Shown piece after piece: positions 17,503 to 26,692 of a DNA stretch of 64,000 nt; within the stretch, counting starts at the first letter, position 1, and each line of letters starts with the position of its first letter. Both the position numbers and the translations under genes were made by a program. The notes under the pieces are model-generated. The model was not told where the DNA came from and searched no databases. It saw only the letters and a program-made list of their open reading frames with translations. Origin of the DNA: Dyella sp. GSA-30 (GTDB lineage: Bacteria; Pseudomonadota; Gammaproteobacteria; Xanthomonadales; Rhodanobacteraceae); NCBI RefSeq assembly GCF_027924605.1, contig NZ_AP027042.1, positions 3,387,524 to 3,451,523 of the forward strand, read 5' to 3'.

Positions 17503-18281
17503 GATGCCTGCTCCGTGCCGGCTGCCTGCTGATATCGCTGTGCGTGTCGCAGTTGTCGTCGGCACAGGTGACTGTGACAGGTGCCGTGGCACGGCCAGGC
17601 ACCTATCCGCTGGCTGAGATGCCACGACTGGCCGATGTTACCAAGCTCGCGCAGGTCGATCCCGAAGCCTATGTGCTGGGAGCATCGTGGTCGCAGCGTT
17701 CGCAGTTGTTGTCGCAGCGGCGCGAGCAGGCAGGGCTGTTGTACGAACTGGAAGTGATACGACAACAGGCTGCCGCTGCGGGCGACGATGCCATGCTCGC
17801 GGCCAGCCGCTCCTTGCGCGATTGGTTGCAAAGCCTGCCGCTGACTGGTCGCCGGTTGGTGCGTACGCTCGATCCCGCGCAGCTGGCGATCAGCGATGCC
17901 GATAATTTTCCGCTCGACGATGGCGATCAGCTGAACTATCCGAAACGCCCGACGAGCGTGCGCGTAGTGGGTGCTGTCGCGCATCCTTGTACTTTGCCGC
18001 AAGTCGGATTGAAGGCGGCACGCGACTATCTGGCAGATTGCGCGCCGTCATCGGCAGCGGATAAGGAACTGTTGTATGTGATTCAGCCGGATGGACAAGT
18101 CTCCGAGCTGGGTATCGCGCTGTGGAATCGCAGCCCGCCGATGGTGTTGGCGCCCGGTGCGATTATTTATGTGCCACTGGATCGACATGTCATTCGCTCA
18201 GCCGCGGACGACGTCTTCAATCATGAAGTGGCTAATTTTCTGGCGACCCAGCCGGCAAGCGATACCGAGGTGCCGAAGTGA
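17499..18281 (+). CDS. YjbG/GfcC-like periplasmic capsule biosynthesis protein
   Basis: A 260-residue exported protein (signal MRCLLRAGCLLISLCVSQLSSA, cleavage before QVTV). The mature N-terminus VTVTGAVARPGTYPLAEMPRLADV is a SLBB-like beta-grasp unit, followed by a helical insertion with LLYELEVIRQQ and a second beta-grasp unit VRVVGAVAHPCTLPQ, the two-ubiquitin-like-domain layout of GfcC. The ATG at 17499 overlaps the YjbF-like stop (ATGA), and its stop overlaps the GTG of the YjbH-like gene, so the four genes are translationally coupled. GfcC probably works beside the Wza-like channel in the periplasm. Confidence 0.82.
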   Translation: MRCLLRAGCLLISLCVSQLSSAQVTVTGAVARPGTYPLAEMPRLADVTKLAQVDPEAYVLGASWSQRSQLLSQRREQAGLLYELEVIRQQAAAAGDDAMLAASRSLRDWLQSLPLTGRRLVRTLDPAQLAISDADNFPLDDGDQLNYPKRPTSVRVVGAVAHPCTLPQVGLKAARDYLADCAPSSAADKELLYVIQPDGQVSELGIALWNRSPPMVLAPGAIIYVPLDRHVIRSAADDVFNHEVANFLATQPASDTEVPK

Positions 18282-20473
18282 ACGGGAGGGTTGGCCATCC
18301 TGGCGTTGGCCCTTTTGTTCTTCTGCGCCGCGGCATGTGGCCCGTGGGTTTGCTGCTTGCCGCATCGTTGAGCAGGGCCCTGCATGCGCAGGACGCTCCG
18401 GGTTATACGCATAACGATTTCGGTGGCATCGGTTTGTTGCAGACGCCGACCGCGCGCATGGCTGACGATGGCGAAATCAGTTTCACCGCCACTCGCGTCT
18501 ACCCCTTTTCGCAGTACAACCTCATGCTGCAACCGTTGCCGTGGATGGAAACGACATTCCGGTACACCAACGTCAGCAACGAACTGTATGGTCCGGTCTC
18601 GCTGAGCGGGCATCAAAAACTCAAGGACAAATCGATCGACCTGAAGGTGCATTTGTGGCGCGAATCACGCTACTTGCCGGATGTTTCGATCGGTGGTCGC
18701 GATATCGCTGGTACCGGCTTGTTCAGCGGCGAGTTCCTGGTTGCCACCAAACGTCTCGGGCCGCTCGACCTGAGCCTGGGTCTGGGTTGGGGCAATGTCG
18801 GCGGACGCGGCAACCTGGCCAATCCGTTCGGTTTTATCTACAGCGGATTCAAGCAGCGCGCCGGCAACACCAACCAGCAAGGTGGTGAGTTCAACGTCTT
18901 TAACTACTTTCGTGGGCCGACGGCGCTGTTCGGCGGCGTGGAATACCAGACGCCGCTGGATTGGTTGCGCTTCAAATTGGAACTGGACGGCAACAATTAC
19001 CAGCACGAAGCGCACAACAACAATTTGGAGCAACGCACGCCGTTCAATGCCGCGGCGCTGTTCCGGATCAACCGCAATGTGGATTTCTCGGTCGGCTACG
19101 AGCGTGGCACCACGGTGATGGCGACATTGAGCCTCCACGCCAACCTGGCTGAACACAAGCCGCCGGAGAAAACGATGGACCCTCCGCCGGAACCCTTGCG
19201 CTCGCTGCCTTCGGTAGCGCCCAAGCAGGCGACAGCCGCTACCGCTGTTCCAGCGTCAATGCCGCCGGAAAAAGTCGATTGGCCCGAGTTGATTCGCGCG
19301 CTCAACGACAATGCCGGTATTTCCGTTCGCAGTATTAGCCGGCGCGGTTCGGATCTGGTGATTCATGGCGAGCAGCAGAGGTATTTCTATTCGGCTGAGG
19401 CGCTTGGGCGAGTCTCGCGCATTCTGGACAATCGCCTGGACGGCAGTTTCGACTGGTTTACCCTGTCCAGCGAAAGCTACGGCATGCCGATGGTCGAGTA
19501 CACGCTGCACCGGCCGCGCTTCGTCGATCTGATCGATCACAAGATCGACTCGACCGCGTTCAAGCGCAGCATCGAGCAGGATGCGCCGATTCCACAGCCG
19601 GAGCAGACACTGTATTCGGCGACACCCAAGAAATTCGATGCCGGCGTGGCCCTTGCCTATAAGCAGAGTCTGGGCGGGCCCAATGCGTTTGTGCTCTATC
19701 AGTTCACAGCCGATGGTAGCGCCAGCTACCACTTCACCCCGAACCTGTGGTGGGACGGTCTGGTCAGCGTCAACCTGCTCAACAATTACGACAAGTTCAC
19801 CTATACGGCACCGAGCTTGCTGCCACGCGTGCGCACCAATATTCGCGAGTACCTGACCAGCTCGGATATCACCATGCCCAACTTCCAGCTCACGGGTACG
19901 CGACGGCTGGGCAACGACCTGTTTGGCATGGCTTATGGCGGCATGCTGGAGAGCATGTACGCGGGCGTTGGCGGCGAAGTGCTCTATCGGCCTTTCGGTG
20001 ACCGCTGGGCGATCGGCACGGATGTTAACTGGGTACGACAGCGCGGCTTTAGACAGGACTTCGCGTTGCGGTCGTATCACATCATCACCGGGCAGACCAC
20101 GCTTTACATGGACACCCGATTCCATGATGTCACCGTTGCGTTGAGTGCTGGGCGCTATCTCGCCGGCGACGTGGGCATGACGTTGGATGTTTCGCGCCAG
20201 TTCGCCAACGGCACCAAGATGGGAGCCTATGCGACGTTGACCAACAAGTCGGGTCAGGCTACGGGCGAAGGCAGTTTCGACAAGGGTATCTACTTCTCGA
20301 TCCCGTTCGATCTGATGCTGCCGCGATCCAGCCGCACTTCGGCTAGCTTCATGTGGGAGCCGCTGTTGCGCGATGGCGGCGCACGCCTCAATCGACGCTA
20401 CACCCTGTACAACATGACTAGCGATCGCGACGGCGATCTGTTCGATAACAACGTGGATAAGGTTGTCGAGTAA
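18278..20473 (+). CDS. YjbH/GfcD-like outer-membrane beta-barrel protein
   Basis: A 731-residue exported protein, close to the usual size of YjbH (about 700). The signal region ends near ALHAQ, and the mature N-terminus NDFGGIGLLQTPTARM is the family signature. Two barrel-like halves are visible: one to about residue 290, then a linker with a proline-rich stretch (PPEKTMDPPPEPL) and a periplasmic-like domain around 325-430, then a second strand-rich half with many alternating aromatic strands. The start is GTG at 18278, coupled to the GfcC-like stop. The family is thought to form a second outer-membrane pore of the secretion system. The gene ends 28 bp before the convergent sulfotransferase gene. 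Confidence 0.85.
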   Translation: MNGRVGHPGVGPFVLLRRGMWPVGLLLAASLSRALHAQDAPGYTHNDFGGIGLLQTPTARMADDGEISFTATRVYPFSQYNLMLQPLPWMETTFRYTNVSNELYGPVSLSGHQKLKDKSIDLKVHLWRESRYLPDVSIGGRDIAGTGLFSGEFLVATKRLGPLDLSLGLGWGNVGGRGNLANPFGFIYSGFKQRAGNTNQQGGEFNVFNYFRGPTALFGGVEYQTPLDWLRFKLELDGNNYQHEAHNNNLEQRTPFNAAALFRINRNVDFSVGYERGTTVMATLSLHANLAEHKPPEKTMDPPPEPLRSLPSVAPKQATAATAVPASMPPEKVDWPELIRALNDNAGISVRSISRRGSDLVIHGEQQRYFYSAEALGRVSRILDNRLDGSFDWFTLSSESYGMPMVEYTLHRPRFVDLIDHKIDSTAFKRSIEQDAPIPQPEQTLYSATPKKFDAGVALAYKQSLGGPNAFVLYQFTADGSASYHFTPNLWWDGLVSVNLLNNYDKFTYTAPSLLPRVRTNIREYLTSSDITMPNFQLTGTRRLGNDLFGMAYGGMLESMYAGVGGEVLYRPFGDRWAIGTDVNWVRQRGFRQDFALRSYHIITGQTTLYMDTRFHDVTVALSAGRYLAGDVGMTLDVSRQFANGTKMGAYATLTNKSGQATGEGSFDKGIYFSIPFDLMLPRSSRTSASFMWEPLLRDGGARLNRRYTLYNMTSDRDGDLFDNNVDKVVE

Positions 20474-20501
20474 CTTGGGCTCGGTGTGACGATAACAGCG
20501 C

Positions 20502-21338
20502 TCACACAATAGGTACCTGATTGACGTTGTTCTTTGGGTCCATCCAGAACGCCTCGTTGGCGAAGCGCCCGAAGATCTCCCGCGGCAGAACCGGCTGGCG
20601 CTCGATCGACTCCACCTTTGGTCGAACGGAATGCAGGCCAGGCATGCCGACGCGGGCATCGAACTCGTCCGCGTTGTATTCGATGTGGTCGAAGTCGTGC
20701 TCGAACCAGGGCTCGCCGAGAAACTGGTAGACCGCGCGTACGGCCGCGGCCGGATCGCGTACCAGGCTTTCGTAGGTCAGCAACAGCAGATGGTCTCGTG
20801 CGTATTCGCCGTAAAAGGCGTCTTTGCTCGCCTGGTAGGCAAAGCCCACCATGCCCCGTGGATCGGTCAGGGCCTCAATGCGGGAGTACACGGTGGTGTT
20901 CGTGTCGAAGCGGAACACCTTGCTGACGCTGACCGGTTGCCGACGCACCAGGCGCTCCATGCTGTCGAGCACCCATGCCAGCTGGCGCACGCATGCAATG
21001 ACCTTCACCCCGGGGAACAGCGTGTTGAGCAACTGCATTCGGCTGCACCACAGCCGGCTTGTGTCGAACACCACGCCGACGTCAGTCTCTACGGAGTAGA
21101 AGTTCTCCACCAGACCGCGCAATAGCGCGACGCGCTGTTCGTCGGAGACATCGAACGAAAAGTCATTCTTGCTGCTCGCCTCGGCAATCACCACGCCCAT
21201 GATGTCCGCAAGCGGACTGGTCATGCCCGCACGGAAGCGCGGATTCTGATTGAGGATCGCGGCCAGAAGTGTGGTGCCGGCGCGCGGCAGCCCGGAAATG
21301 AAGTGGAACTTCCGTGGCGGGTGGCTGGCGTCTGGCAT
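20502..21338 (-). CDS. PAPS-dependent sulfotransferase family protein
   Basis: A 278-residue cytoplasmic protein of the Sulfotransferase_3 type. The N-terminus FHFISGLPRAGTTLLAAIL is the PAPS 5'-phosphosulfate-binding loop. The 3'-phosphate-binding region follows as FPGVKVIACVRQLAWVLDSMERL, and LLLLTYESLVRDPAAAVRAVYQFLGEPW is the conserved C-terminal segment. The start at 21338 is preferred because AGAGGAA stands just upstream; an in-frame ATG at 21365 is possible. It is the last gene after the LacI regulator on the same strand, 46 nt downstream, and converges with the YjbH-like gene. The acceptor (glycan, lipid or small molecule) is unknown. Confidence 0.8.
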   Translation of the reverse strand: MPDASHPPRKFHFISGLPRAGTTLLAAILNQNPRFRAGMTSPLADIMGVVIAEASSKNDFSFDVSDEQRVALLRGLVENFYSVETDVGVVFDTSRLWCSRMQLLNTLFPGVKVIACVRQLAWVLDSMERLVRRQPVSVSKVFRFDTNTTVYSRIEALTDPRGMVGFAYQASKDAFYGEYARDHLLLLTYESLVRDPAAAVRAVYQFLGEPWFEHDFDHIEYNADEFDARVGMPGLHSVRPKVESIERQPVLPREIFGRFANEAFWMDPKNNVNQVPIV

Positions 21339-21384
21339 CTGTGTTTCCTCTGGGTTAACTGGCATGGCTACGATAGCGCGCCTT

Positions 21385-22392
21385 TCAGGGCGCGGGTGCC
21401 GTCGAAGCACGCATACGCATTTCATAGCCGACTTCCACCATGCGCGCTTCGCCTTTGCCAAGCACGCGAAGCAGCAGCTCTTCGGTGGCGCGCTTGCCCA
21501 TCTCGTGCACAGGCTGGTGGACGGTGGTGAGCGGCGGCCACACCTGGGTGGCGATCGTGGTGTCGTCGAAACCGCAGATGGACATATCGCCTGGAACCGA
21601 CACGCCTGCCTCCGCGGCTGCCCAGATCGCGCCGACGGCCATATCGTCGTCCGCCGCGAAAATGGCGGTCGGCCGTTGTTTCAGTGCGAGCAACTGGCGG
21701 GCTGCGGCCACGCCGGACTCGAAAGAAAAGTGGCCTTGCACCATATAGGCGGGGTTTTCCTTCAGCCCTGCGCGTTTCAAGCCATCGCGAAAGCCGGCGA
21801 GACGCCAGATGCCGGCGCCGTGCTTGGGCGGGCCAATGATGTGGGCGATGCGGCGATGGCCCAGTGCTACGAGGTGGTCCACCATCGCTGCTGCGGCTTC
21901 ACGCTCGCGGAGGATGACGCCGATGCAGCCCTTGGACTGGCGTGGCGCGATCGAGGCAAACGGAAGGTCGTTCTTGCGTAAATGATCGAGCAGCTTCGGA
22001 TGGTCGGTGATGGGTGGCGTAAGGATCAGCCCATCGGGCCGGTGTCGCCACAGGATGCTCTCGACGCGTTCGACGAAGTCCGGCGCTGTCGAGACAAGCG
22101 GCTGCACCATCATGCTGTATTGCGCCGCTTCGCAGGCCTCCAGCACGCCTGCCTGGACTTCCATGATATAGCTCGGCGACAAGTTGTCGTAGAGCAGGCC
22201 GATCATGAAGGAGCGGTTTGTTGCCAGGCTGCGCGCCGAGGTGAGTGGGCGGTAATTGAGTTGCGCAACGGCCGCAAGCACGCGGTCGCGCACCTCGTCG
22301 CGCACGTTCGGTTCGTTGTTCAGTACGCGCGATACGGTCTTTTTCGACGTGTCGGAGGTGCGGGCGACATCGTTGATGGTCACACGTGACAT
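21385..22392 (-). CDS. LacI-family transcriptional regulator
   Basis: A 335-residue regulator with the standard N-terminal helix-turn-helix VTINDVARTSDTSKKTVSRVLNN (residues 3-25), hinge LNYRPLTSARSLA and a periplasmic-binding-protein-like effector domain (IGLLYDNLSPSYIMEVQAG, DGLILTPPITD, GHRRIAHIIGP, FAADDDMAVGA, DDTTIATQVWPPLTTV). The start at 22392 gives the canonical short N-terminus; longer in-frame extensions run into the upstream gene. It lies 16 nt after the glucosaminidase gene, so it is probably in that operon and controls it in response to an amino sugar. The palindromes before glk at 33515-33530 and 33572-33581 are candidate operators, though unproven. Confidence 0.88.
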   Translation of the reverse strand: MSRVTINDVARTSDTSKKTVSRVLNNEPNVRDEVRDRVLAAVAQLNYRPLTSARSLATNRSFMIGLLYDNLSPSYIMEVQAGVLEACEAAQYSMMVQPLVSTAPDFVERVESILWRHRPDGLILTPPITDHPKLLDHLRKNDLPFASIAPRQSKGCIGVILREREAAAAMVDHLVALGHRRIAHIIGPPKHGAGIWRLAGFRDGLKRAGLKENPAYMVQGHFSFESGVAAARQLLALKQRPTAIFAADDDMAVGAIWAAAEAGVSVPGDMSICGFDDTTIATQVWPPLTTVHQPVHEMGKRATEELLLRVLGKGEARMVEVGYEMRMRASTAPAP

Positions 22393-22408
22393 GGAAGCCT
22401 TTGCGCCT

Positions 22409-25111
22409 TCAATGATCGGTTCCCTGCGAGGTGCCAGCCGGAACGCTTTGGGTCGGGACGTTCCATCCATTGACTTCGACCACCGGTGCTGCCGTTCCTT
22501 GCGCTGCGTATCGCGCGGTCAGGACTATCGACTCGCCAGGCCAAAGTGTGACGTCATTGTCATTCCAGCGTATCGGCAACGCAAGATCGCCCTGCGCGCC
22601 GCGCCGGATCGACACATGCTGGAAGAGCGCCACGGTCCTGGACGCGTCGGGCACCGACAGGGTCACGGTAGTGACGTCCTCGTTGCCCTCGTGCCGCGTC
22701 GTGGCCTTGATCTCGCTTATGGCGGCCGGCAGTGTTTTCAGCGCGGTCAGATCCGCGTATTGCGTTGACGGTGTGAGATACCAGTTCGACTTGGCCCAGT
22801 CGAGCTTGTCCTGCCGGGTGGATAGCCAATAGACGTTGCGACTGATCGGCTTGCCGTCGGATGCGGTGAGATCGAGCTCGATGAAGTAGGTGGCGGACAG
22901 GTCGGCGATGGTCGGCAGCGTTGCCAGCTGCCGGGTGTGGTTTCCTGTCAGATCGATGTTCGGCAGGCGCTTCTCGTAAAGTACGCTGCCATCCAGCTTG
23001 CGCACGCGGATGTTCGCCTGCAAGCCATGGACATCGTCGAGCCCATGGTTCACCAGCACGATGCCGTTGGAATCATACGAATACTGGATGTGCACCAGCT
23101 CGTTGGCCTTCTTGGCACCAAAATACGCCCCGGCGGGGTTCATGTAGTAGTCGTACAGATGCCAGTGCAGCGAGGGCCACGCATTGTTGAGCATCCAGTA
23201 GATCACGCCGGTCGCCGGCTTGGCGGCATCCATGTGTGCGTTGAATGCCTCGAACTGCGCACGGACGTTGTCGTAGTTGTCGAGCTGGGCCTTGGCGACA
23301 TAGTCGGCAAGGCTCGTGGGCGCGCCGTAGCGTGCGGCGAGCGCCTTGTCGAATGGCGTCAGCACGGCAAAGGTCGACCAATCCGCGGATGCGTGGAATT
23401 GCCTGGCCTCCGGGTATTTCCACAAGGCCTCCTGCTCTTGCGGCGACAGCATGCGCTGCACATCTTCCAGGCGTGGAATATCCGCACCTGCACTGACTTC
23501 CGAATCGAAGCCGAACGCGCCGCCAAGCTTGTCGGCGTACCAGTAGGACGGCGGGATCCAGTCGTACGGACCATCCATCTTCAGTCCGGAGGGGCCGACT
23601 TCGGCGGTGCCCTTGGGAACGGCGGCCGAGATGATCGGCAGCGGCCAGTCAGCAGCGCGCAGCGTATCGAAGTACATCTTCGCGATAGCCGGCGGAGGCG
23701 CATTGTCGCTGCCGATCAGGAAGCCGATCACCGAAGGGTGATTGCGCAGCAGGCGCGCTTCGCTGGCCATAGAGTCTTCGGCCACTTTCATATCTGCGGC
23801 GCTCCAGGGTGCACCACCGGTCTTGGCGGCCGACTCCCATTTGTCGCAGCACTCCCAGCCTGCCAGTATCAGAATGCCGCTGCGGTCGGCCAGATCGTAG
23901 AAGCGCTGATTCTCCAGCTTGCCTTCGCTGCGGATCGCATTGAGGCCAAGGTTGAGGACGTAGCTGAACTCGGCGTCCATGCGCGCGGGATCATCGCGCA
24001 GAAACATGTCTGGTGCCCAGCCGCCGCCGCGAATCAGCAAGGGTTTCCCGTTGATGAAGAACTGGCGATAGCCCTGTTTCGTCAGGTTCGAACTGACGCT
24101 GCGTATGCCGAATGTCGCGAGGGCCCGGTCGGAGGTTGCGCCATCAACTGCGGCTGTCAGCTCGAGTTGGTACAACGGATGTTCGCCCATGCCCACCGGC
24201 CACCAGATTTTCGGATGATCCAGTGCGAGGGCAGGGGTCGTTTTAGGCGAGAACGAAACGACCTGCGTTTGTCCGGGTGCGAGATGGACGGTCTGTTTTA
24301 TGGAAACGCCAGCCACCGTGCCGTCGATCGCCGCATCATGCGCCACCGTGTCGAGGTTCCTTGCAGTCACCTTGACGTCCAGTGCGGCGTGCGCGAGATC
24401 GGGCAGCGACAACGTTGAAACCACCTGTGGAAAGCTCAACTCGACAGGCCCGGTCTGCACGATATCCACGCCGCGCCATGGGCCCATATTGTTGTCCGGA
24501 GGCGTGGGGTTCCAGTCCACCCAGCCGATCGACAGGCTAGCTCTTGGGTCGGCCGGATGCACTTGCATGGCAAGGACGTTGTCGCCCGTGTGCACCCAAC
24601 GCGTCACATCGAGCTCGCGCACGGGATAGGCTCCGGCGACCTCGCCGTGGTCGGCGACAAGATGCCCGTTTACCCACACGTCGGCGCTCGCGATCATGCC
24701 GTTGGCGCGCAGCAGCGTATGTCCTCCGGTCGTAGCCTTCGGCAGCATGAATTGGGTTCGGTACCACCACGGTGTCACGAAAAGAGTGCCGCTGGAATCG
24801 GGCACCTGCACTGCGCGCAGGTTGTCACTGTAGAACACGTCGTTCTTGTACGTGCCGTTTTCCAACAAGCCGGCCATGACGGTTGCCTTGCCACTCGCCG
24901 GATACCAGCCTTCGGTGGCATAGCCCGGCGCGGAAATCTCGGCGCCGGGCTGCTGCGTCTTCGCGCTGTCCTGGATATGCCAATGAGCGATGGGAGTCAC
25001 TGTGCCGGCACCGACGGCTACCTGGGTGGGCGTGTAGGTCGTTTGCGCGTGTGCAGCCGATATGGCCATCGCGGCCATCATCCAGAATGCGCACCTGGTT
25101 GGAGTTTGCAT
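22409..25111 (-). CDS. GH2 exo-beta-D-glucosaminidase (CsxA-like), secreted
   Basis: A 900-residue glycoside hydrolase that should remove glucosamine from the non-reducing end of chitosan oligosaccharides. The signal peptide is MQTPTRCAFWMMAAMAISAAHA. The GH2 sugar-binding domain spans about 40-215 and includes WVNGHLVADHGE and the strongly diagnostic SIGWVDWNPTPPDNNMGPWRG. In the catalytic barrel, GSDNAP (Asp near 468) and GFDSEVSAG (Glu near 538) match the Asp/Glu pair known for exo-beta-D-glucosaminidases, where Asp replaces the usual GH2 acid Glu. The start at 25111 gives the signal peptide; the longer frame does not. It begins 4 nt after the permease stop and is followed by the LacI gene. 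A beta-mannosidase-like role is the alternative. Confidence 0.85.
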   Translation of the reverse strand: MQTPTRCAFWMMAAMAISAAHAQTTYTPTQVAVGAGTVTPIAHWHIQDSAKTQQPGAEISAPGYATEGWYPASGKATVMAGLLENGTYKNDVFYSDNLRAVQVPDSSGTLFVTPWWYRTQFMLPKATTGGHTLLRANGMIASADVWVNGHLVADHGEVAGAYPVRELDVTRWVHTGDNVLAMQVHPADPRASLSIGWVDWNPTPPDNNMGPWRGVDIVQTGPVELSFPQVVSTLSLPDLAHAALDVKVTARNLDTVAHDAAIDGTVAGVSIKQTVHLAPGQTQVVSFSPKTTPALALDHPKIWWPVGMGEHPLYQLELTAAVDGATSDRALATFGIRSVSSNLTKQGYRQFFINGKPLLIRGGGWAPDMFLRDDPARMDAEFSYVLNLGLNAIRSEGKLENQRFYDLADRSGILILAGWECCDKWESAAKTGGAPWSAADMKVAEDSMASEARLLRNHPSVIGFLIGSDNAPPPAIAKMYFDTLRAADWPLPIISAAVPKGTAEVGPSGLKMDGPYDWIPPSYWYADKLGGAFGFDSEVSAGADIPRLEDVQRMLSPQEQEALWKYPEARQFHASADWSTFAVLTPFDKALAARYGAPTSLADYVAKAQLDNYDNVRAQFEAFNAHMDAAKPATGVIYWMLNNAWPSLHWHLYDYYMNPAGAYFGAKKANELVHIQYSYDSNGIVLVNHGLDDVHGLQANIRVRKLDGSVLYEKRLPNIDLTGNHTRQLATLPTIADLSATYFIELDLTASDGKPISRNVYWLSTRQDKLDWAKSNWYLTPSTQYADLTALKTLPAAISEIKATTRHEGNEDVTTVTLSVPDASRTVALFQHVSIRRGAQGDLALPIRWNDNDVTLWPGESIVLTARYAAQGTAAPVVEVNGWNVPTQSVPAGTSQGTDH

Positions 25112-25115
25112 GGCG

Positions 25116-26504
25116 TTACGGTTTCCCAAGATAGGTTTCGCGTACTTCGACGGGCGCGAACGGCCAGGACTGGTTGAGCCTGGCCCAGATGGCAAACACC
25201 ACCAGGCCGGCGACAATCCAGATGCCCGACAGAATCAGCGACGACGTCGAGGCGGATACATACACATAGACCCAACCCAACAGCGCGATGACGCATGGCA
25301 CCGGGTAAAGCCACTGCTTGTACGGTCGCTCGAGATTCGGTTGGCGCTTGCGCAGCACGACCAATGCTGCGATCTGCGCAATGGACTGCACGATGATGGT
25401 CGCCGTCAGCAGCATGTTGATGACTTCGGTGAGGTCGAAGAACGTGCCGATGGCCGTCACGACGCCCATAGTGAGCAGCGCTATATGTGGAAAGCGGTGT
25501 TTCGCGTGCAGGCGTCCAAAGATGGACAGGAATACCTTGTCCTGCGCTGCCTGGAATGGCACGCGCGAGCCGCCCAGCAGGCCGGTGAACACCGAGGCGA
25601 ACGCGGTCACGATGATGAGGACGGTCATGATGGCCGCTGCCAGATGCCCCCAGCTACGCTCCACTACCAGCGAAGCCACCGACTTGGACTGGGCAATCTC
25701 CTGCCATGGCGCCACCCCAAGCACGCTGATGTTGAGTAACAGGTACACAAACATCATCGCGATCACCGAGATGATGATGGAACCAGGCATGGTCCGCCCC
25801 GGATCACGCAGCTCGTCGCCGATATAGGCGGTGGTGTTGTAGCCGAGATAGTCGTAGATGCCGATGATCAGCCCCGCGCCAAGCCCGACGAAGAAGTGGC
25901 TGCCGAACGTATCGGCCGGATAGCTAAAGGCGAAGCTCGCATTGAAATGCGAGAAGCCGGCCGCCGCCACGCCGATAACGGAGATCAACATGATGACCCA
26001 CAGCGCGACCGTGATCGAGCGAACCGATTCGATGCGACGGTACAGGAGCCAGGTAACGATGGCGGTCGCCACCACGCTGACCAGATGTATCGGCCACCAG
26101 CCCAGATTAGGGAAGAAGAATCCCAGGTACTCCACCATGCCGATTATGCCCGTGGACATCAGCAAGGGAATCGCCAGCAGCATTGTCCAGATGAACAGGA
26201 ACGGCATCAGTTTGCCGGTGCGGTATTGGAAAGCCTCACGCAGGTAGACATAGGTACCTCCGGAACCGGGCATCGCCGCTCCCAGTTCGGCCCAGACCAG
26301 ACCGTCGGCCATGGCCAGGATGGCGCCGGCAACCCAGCCGATGATCGCCTGCGGGCCACCCATCGCGGCGACCATGATCGGAATGGTGATGAACGGTCCG
26401 ATACCGCACATCTGGGTCATGTTGATTGCGGTTCCCGAGAACACCCCGATGGAACGGTGCAGGGCGCTGTCGTGAACGGGCGGTGGCGCGCTGGAATCTT
26501 GCAT
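25116..26504 (-). CDS. APC-superfamily permease in amino-sugar locus
   Basis: A 462-residue inner-membrane transporter with twelve predicted helices. The first helix has GIGPFITIPIMVAAMGGPQ with the unwound G-x-G-x-F-region of APC carriers, followed by LVWAELGAAMPGSGGTYVYLREAF, the classical APC signature in helix 2/loop 2. Relatives move amino acids and polyamines. Its place here, 4 nt upstream of the exo-glucosaminidase gene and downstream of the TonB receptor, suggests it imports the released product, perhaps glucosamine or a related amine-bearing sugar. That substrate is inference; an amino acid is the conventional alternative. AAGG stands five bases upstream of the ATG. Confidence 0.82.
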   Translation of the reverse strand: MQDSSAPPPVHDSALHRSIGVFSGTAINMTQMCGIGPFITIPIMVAAMGGPQAIIGWVAGAILAMADGLVWAELGAAMPGSGGTYVYLREAFQYRTGKLMPFLFIWTMLLAIPLLMSTGIIGMVEYLGFFFPNLGWWPIHLVSVVATAIVTWLLYRRIESVRSITVALWVIMLISVIGVAAAGFSHFNASFAFSYPADTFGSHFFVGLGAGLIIGIYDYLGYNTTAYIGDELRDPGRTMPGSIIISVIAMMFVYLLLNISVLGVAPWQEIAQSKSVASLVVERSWGHLAAAIMTVLIIVTAFASVFTGLLGGSRVPFQAAQDKVFLSIFGRLHAKHRFPHIALLTMGVVTAIGTFFDLTEVINMLLTATIIVQSIAQIAALVVLRKRQPNLERPYKQWLYPVPCVIALLGWVYVYVSASTSSLILSGIWIVAGLVVFAIWARLNQSWPFAPVEVRETYLGKP

Positions 26505-26551
26505 GCTTACCTTGTCGTGTTGGTTTGCGAATGGCGTGCTAATGGCTGCCG

Positions 26552-26664
26552 GATAACCTCAGTTTCCATCGTCGCCCCGGCGAAGGCCGGGGCCCAGTGT
26601 CTTCAGCACATTGAAGCGTAAGGCACTGGATCCCGGCCTTCGCCGGGATGACGAGTAGGAGGGG
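26552..26664. repeat. Dispersed palindromic repeat, copy 1 (short form)
   Basis: An imperfect inverted repeat: ATCGTCGCCCCGGCGAAGG at 26569 onward pairs with CCTTCGCCGGGATGACGA ending near 26655, enclosing about 45 bp, with CCCAGTG/CACTGG as inner arms. The left flank AACCTCAGTTT is the reverse complement of the right flank of the other two copies. It lies between the permease and receptor genes. It resembles REP/BIME or small non-autonomous elements found between genes in this order, and may terminate or stabilise transcripts. Confidence 0.7.
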
Positions 26665-26692
26665 CTAATCGATACCCCGGGAAACGCTCCGA

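Noticed and set aside
20484-20507. GTGTGA / TCACAC inverted repeat between the convergent YjbH-like and sulfotransferase genes
   Set aside because: Only a 6-bp stem with a 12-base loop and no T-run; too weak to call a terminator.
19256-20659. Long open frame on the minus strand across the YjbH-like gene (467 codons)
   Set aside because: Antisense shadow rich in R, Q, H and A with no recognisable domain; the YjbH-like gene on the other strand has the family signature.
22937-24418. Long open frame on the plus strand across the GH2 gene (493 codons)
   Set aside because: It is antisense to a gene with full GH2 exo-glucosaminidase motifs; high GC content creates such shadow frames, and it shows no domain or ribosome site.
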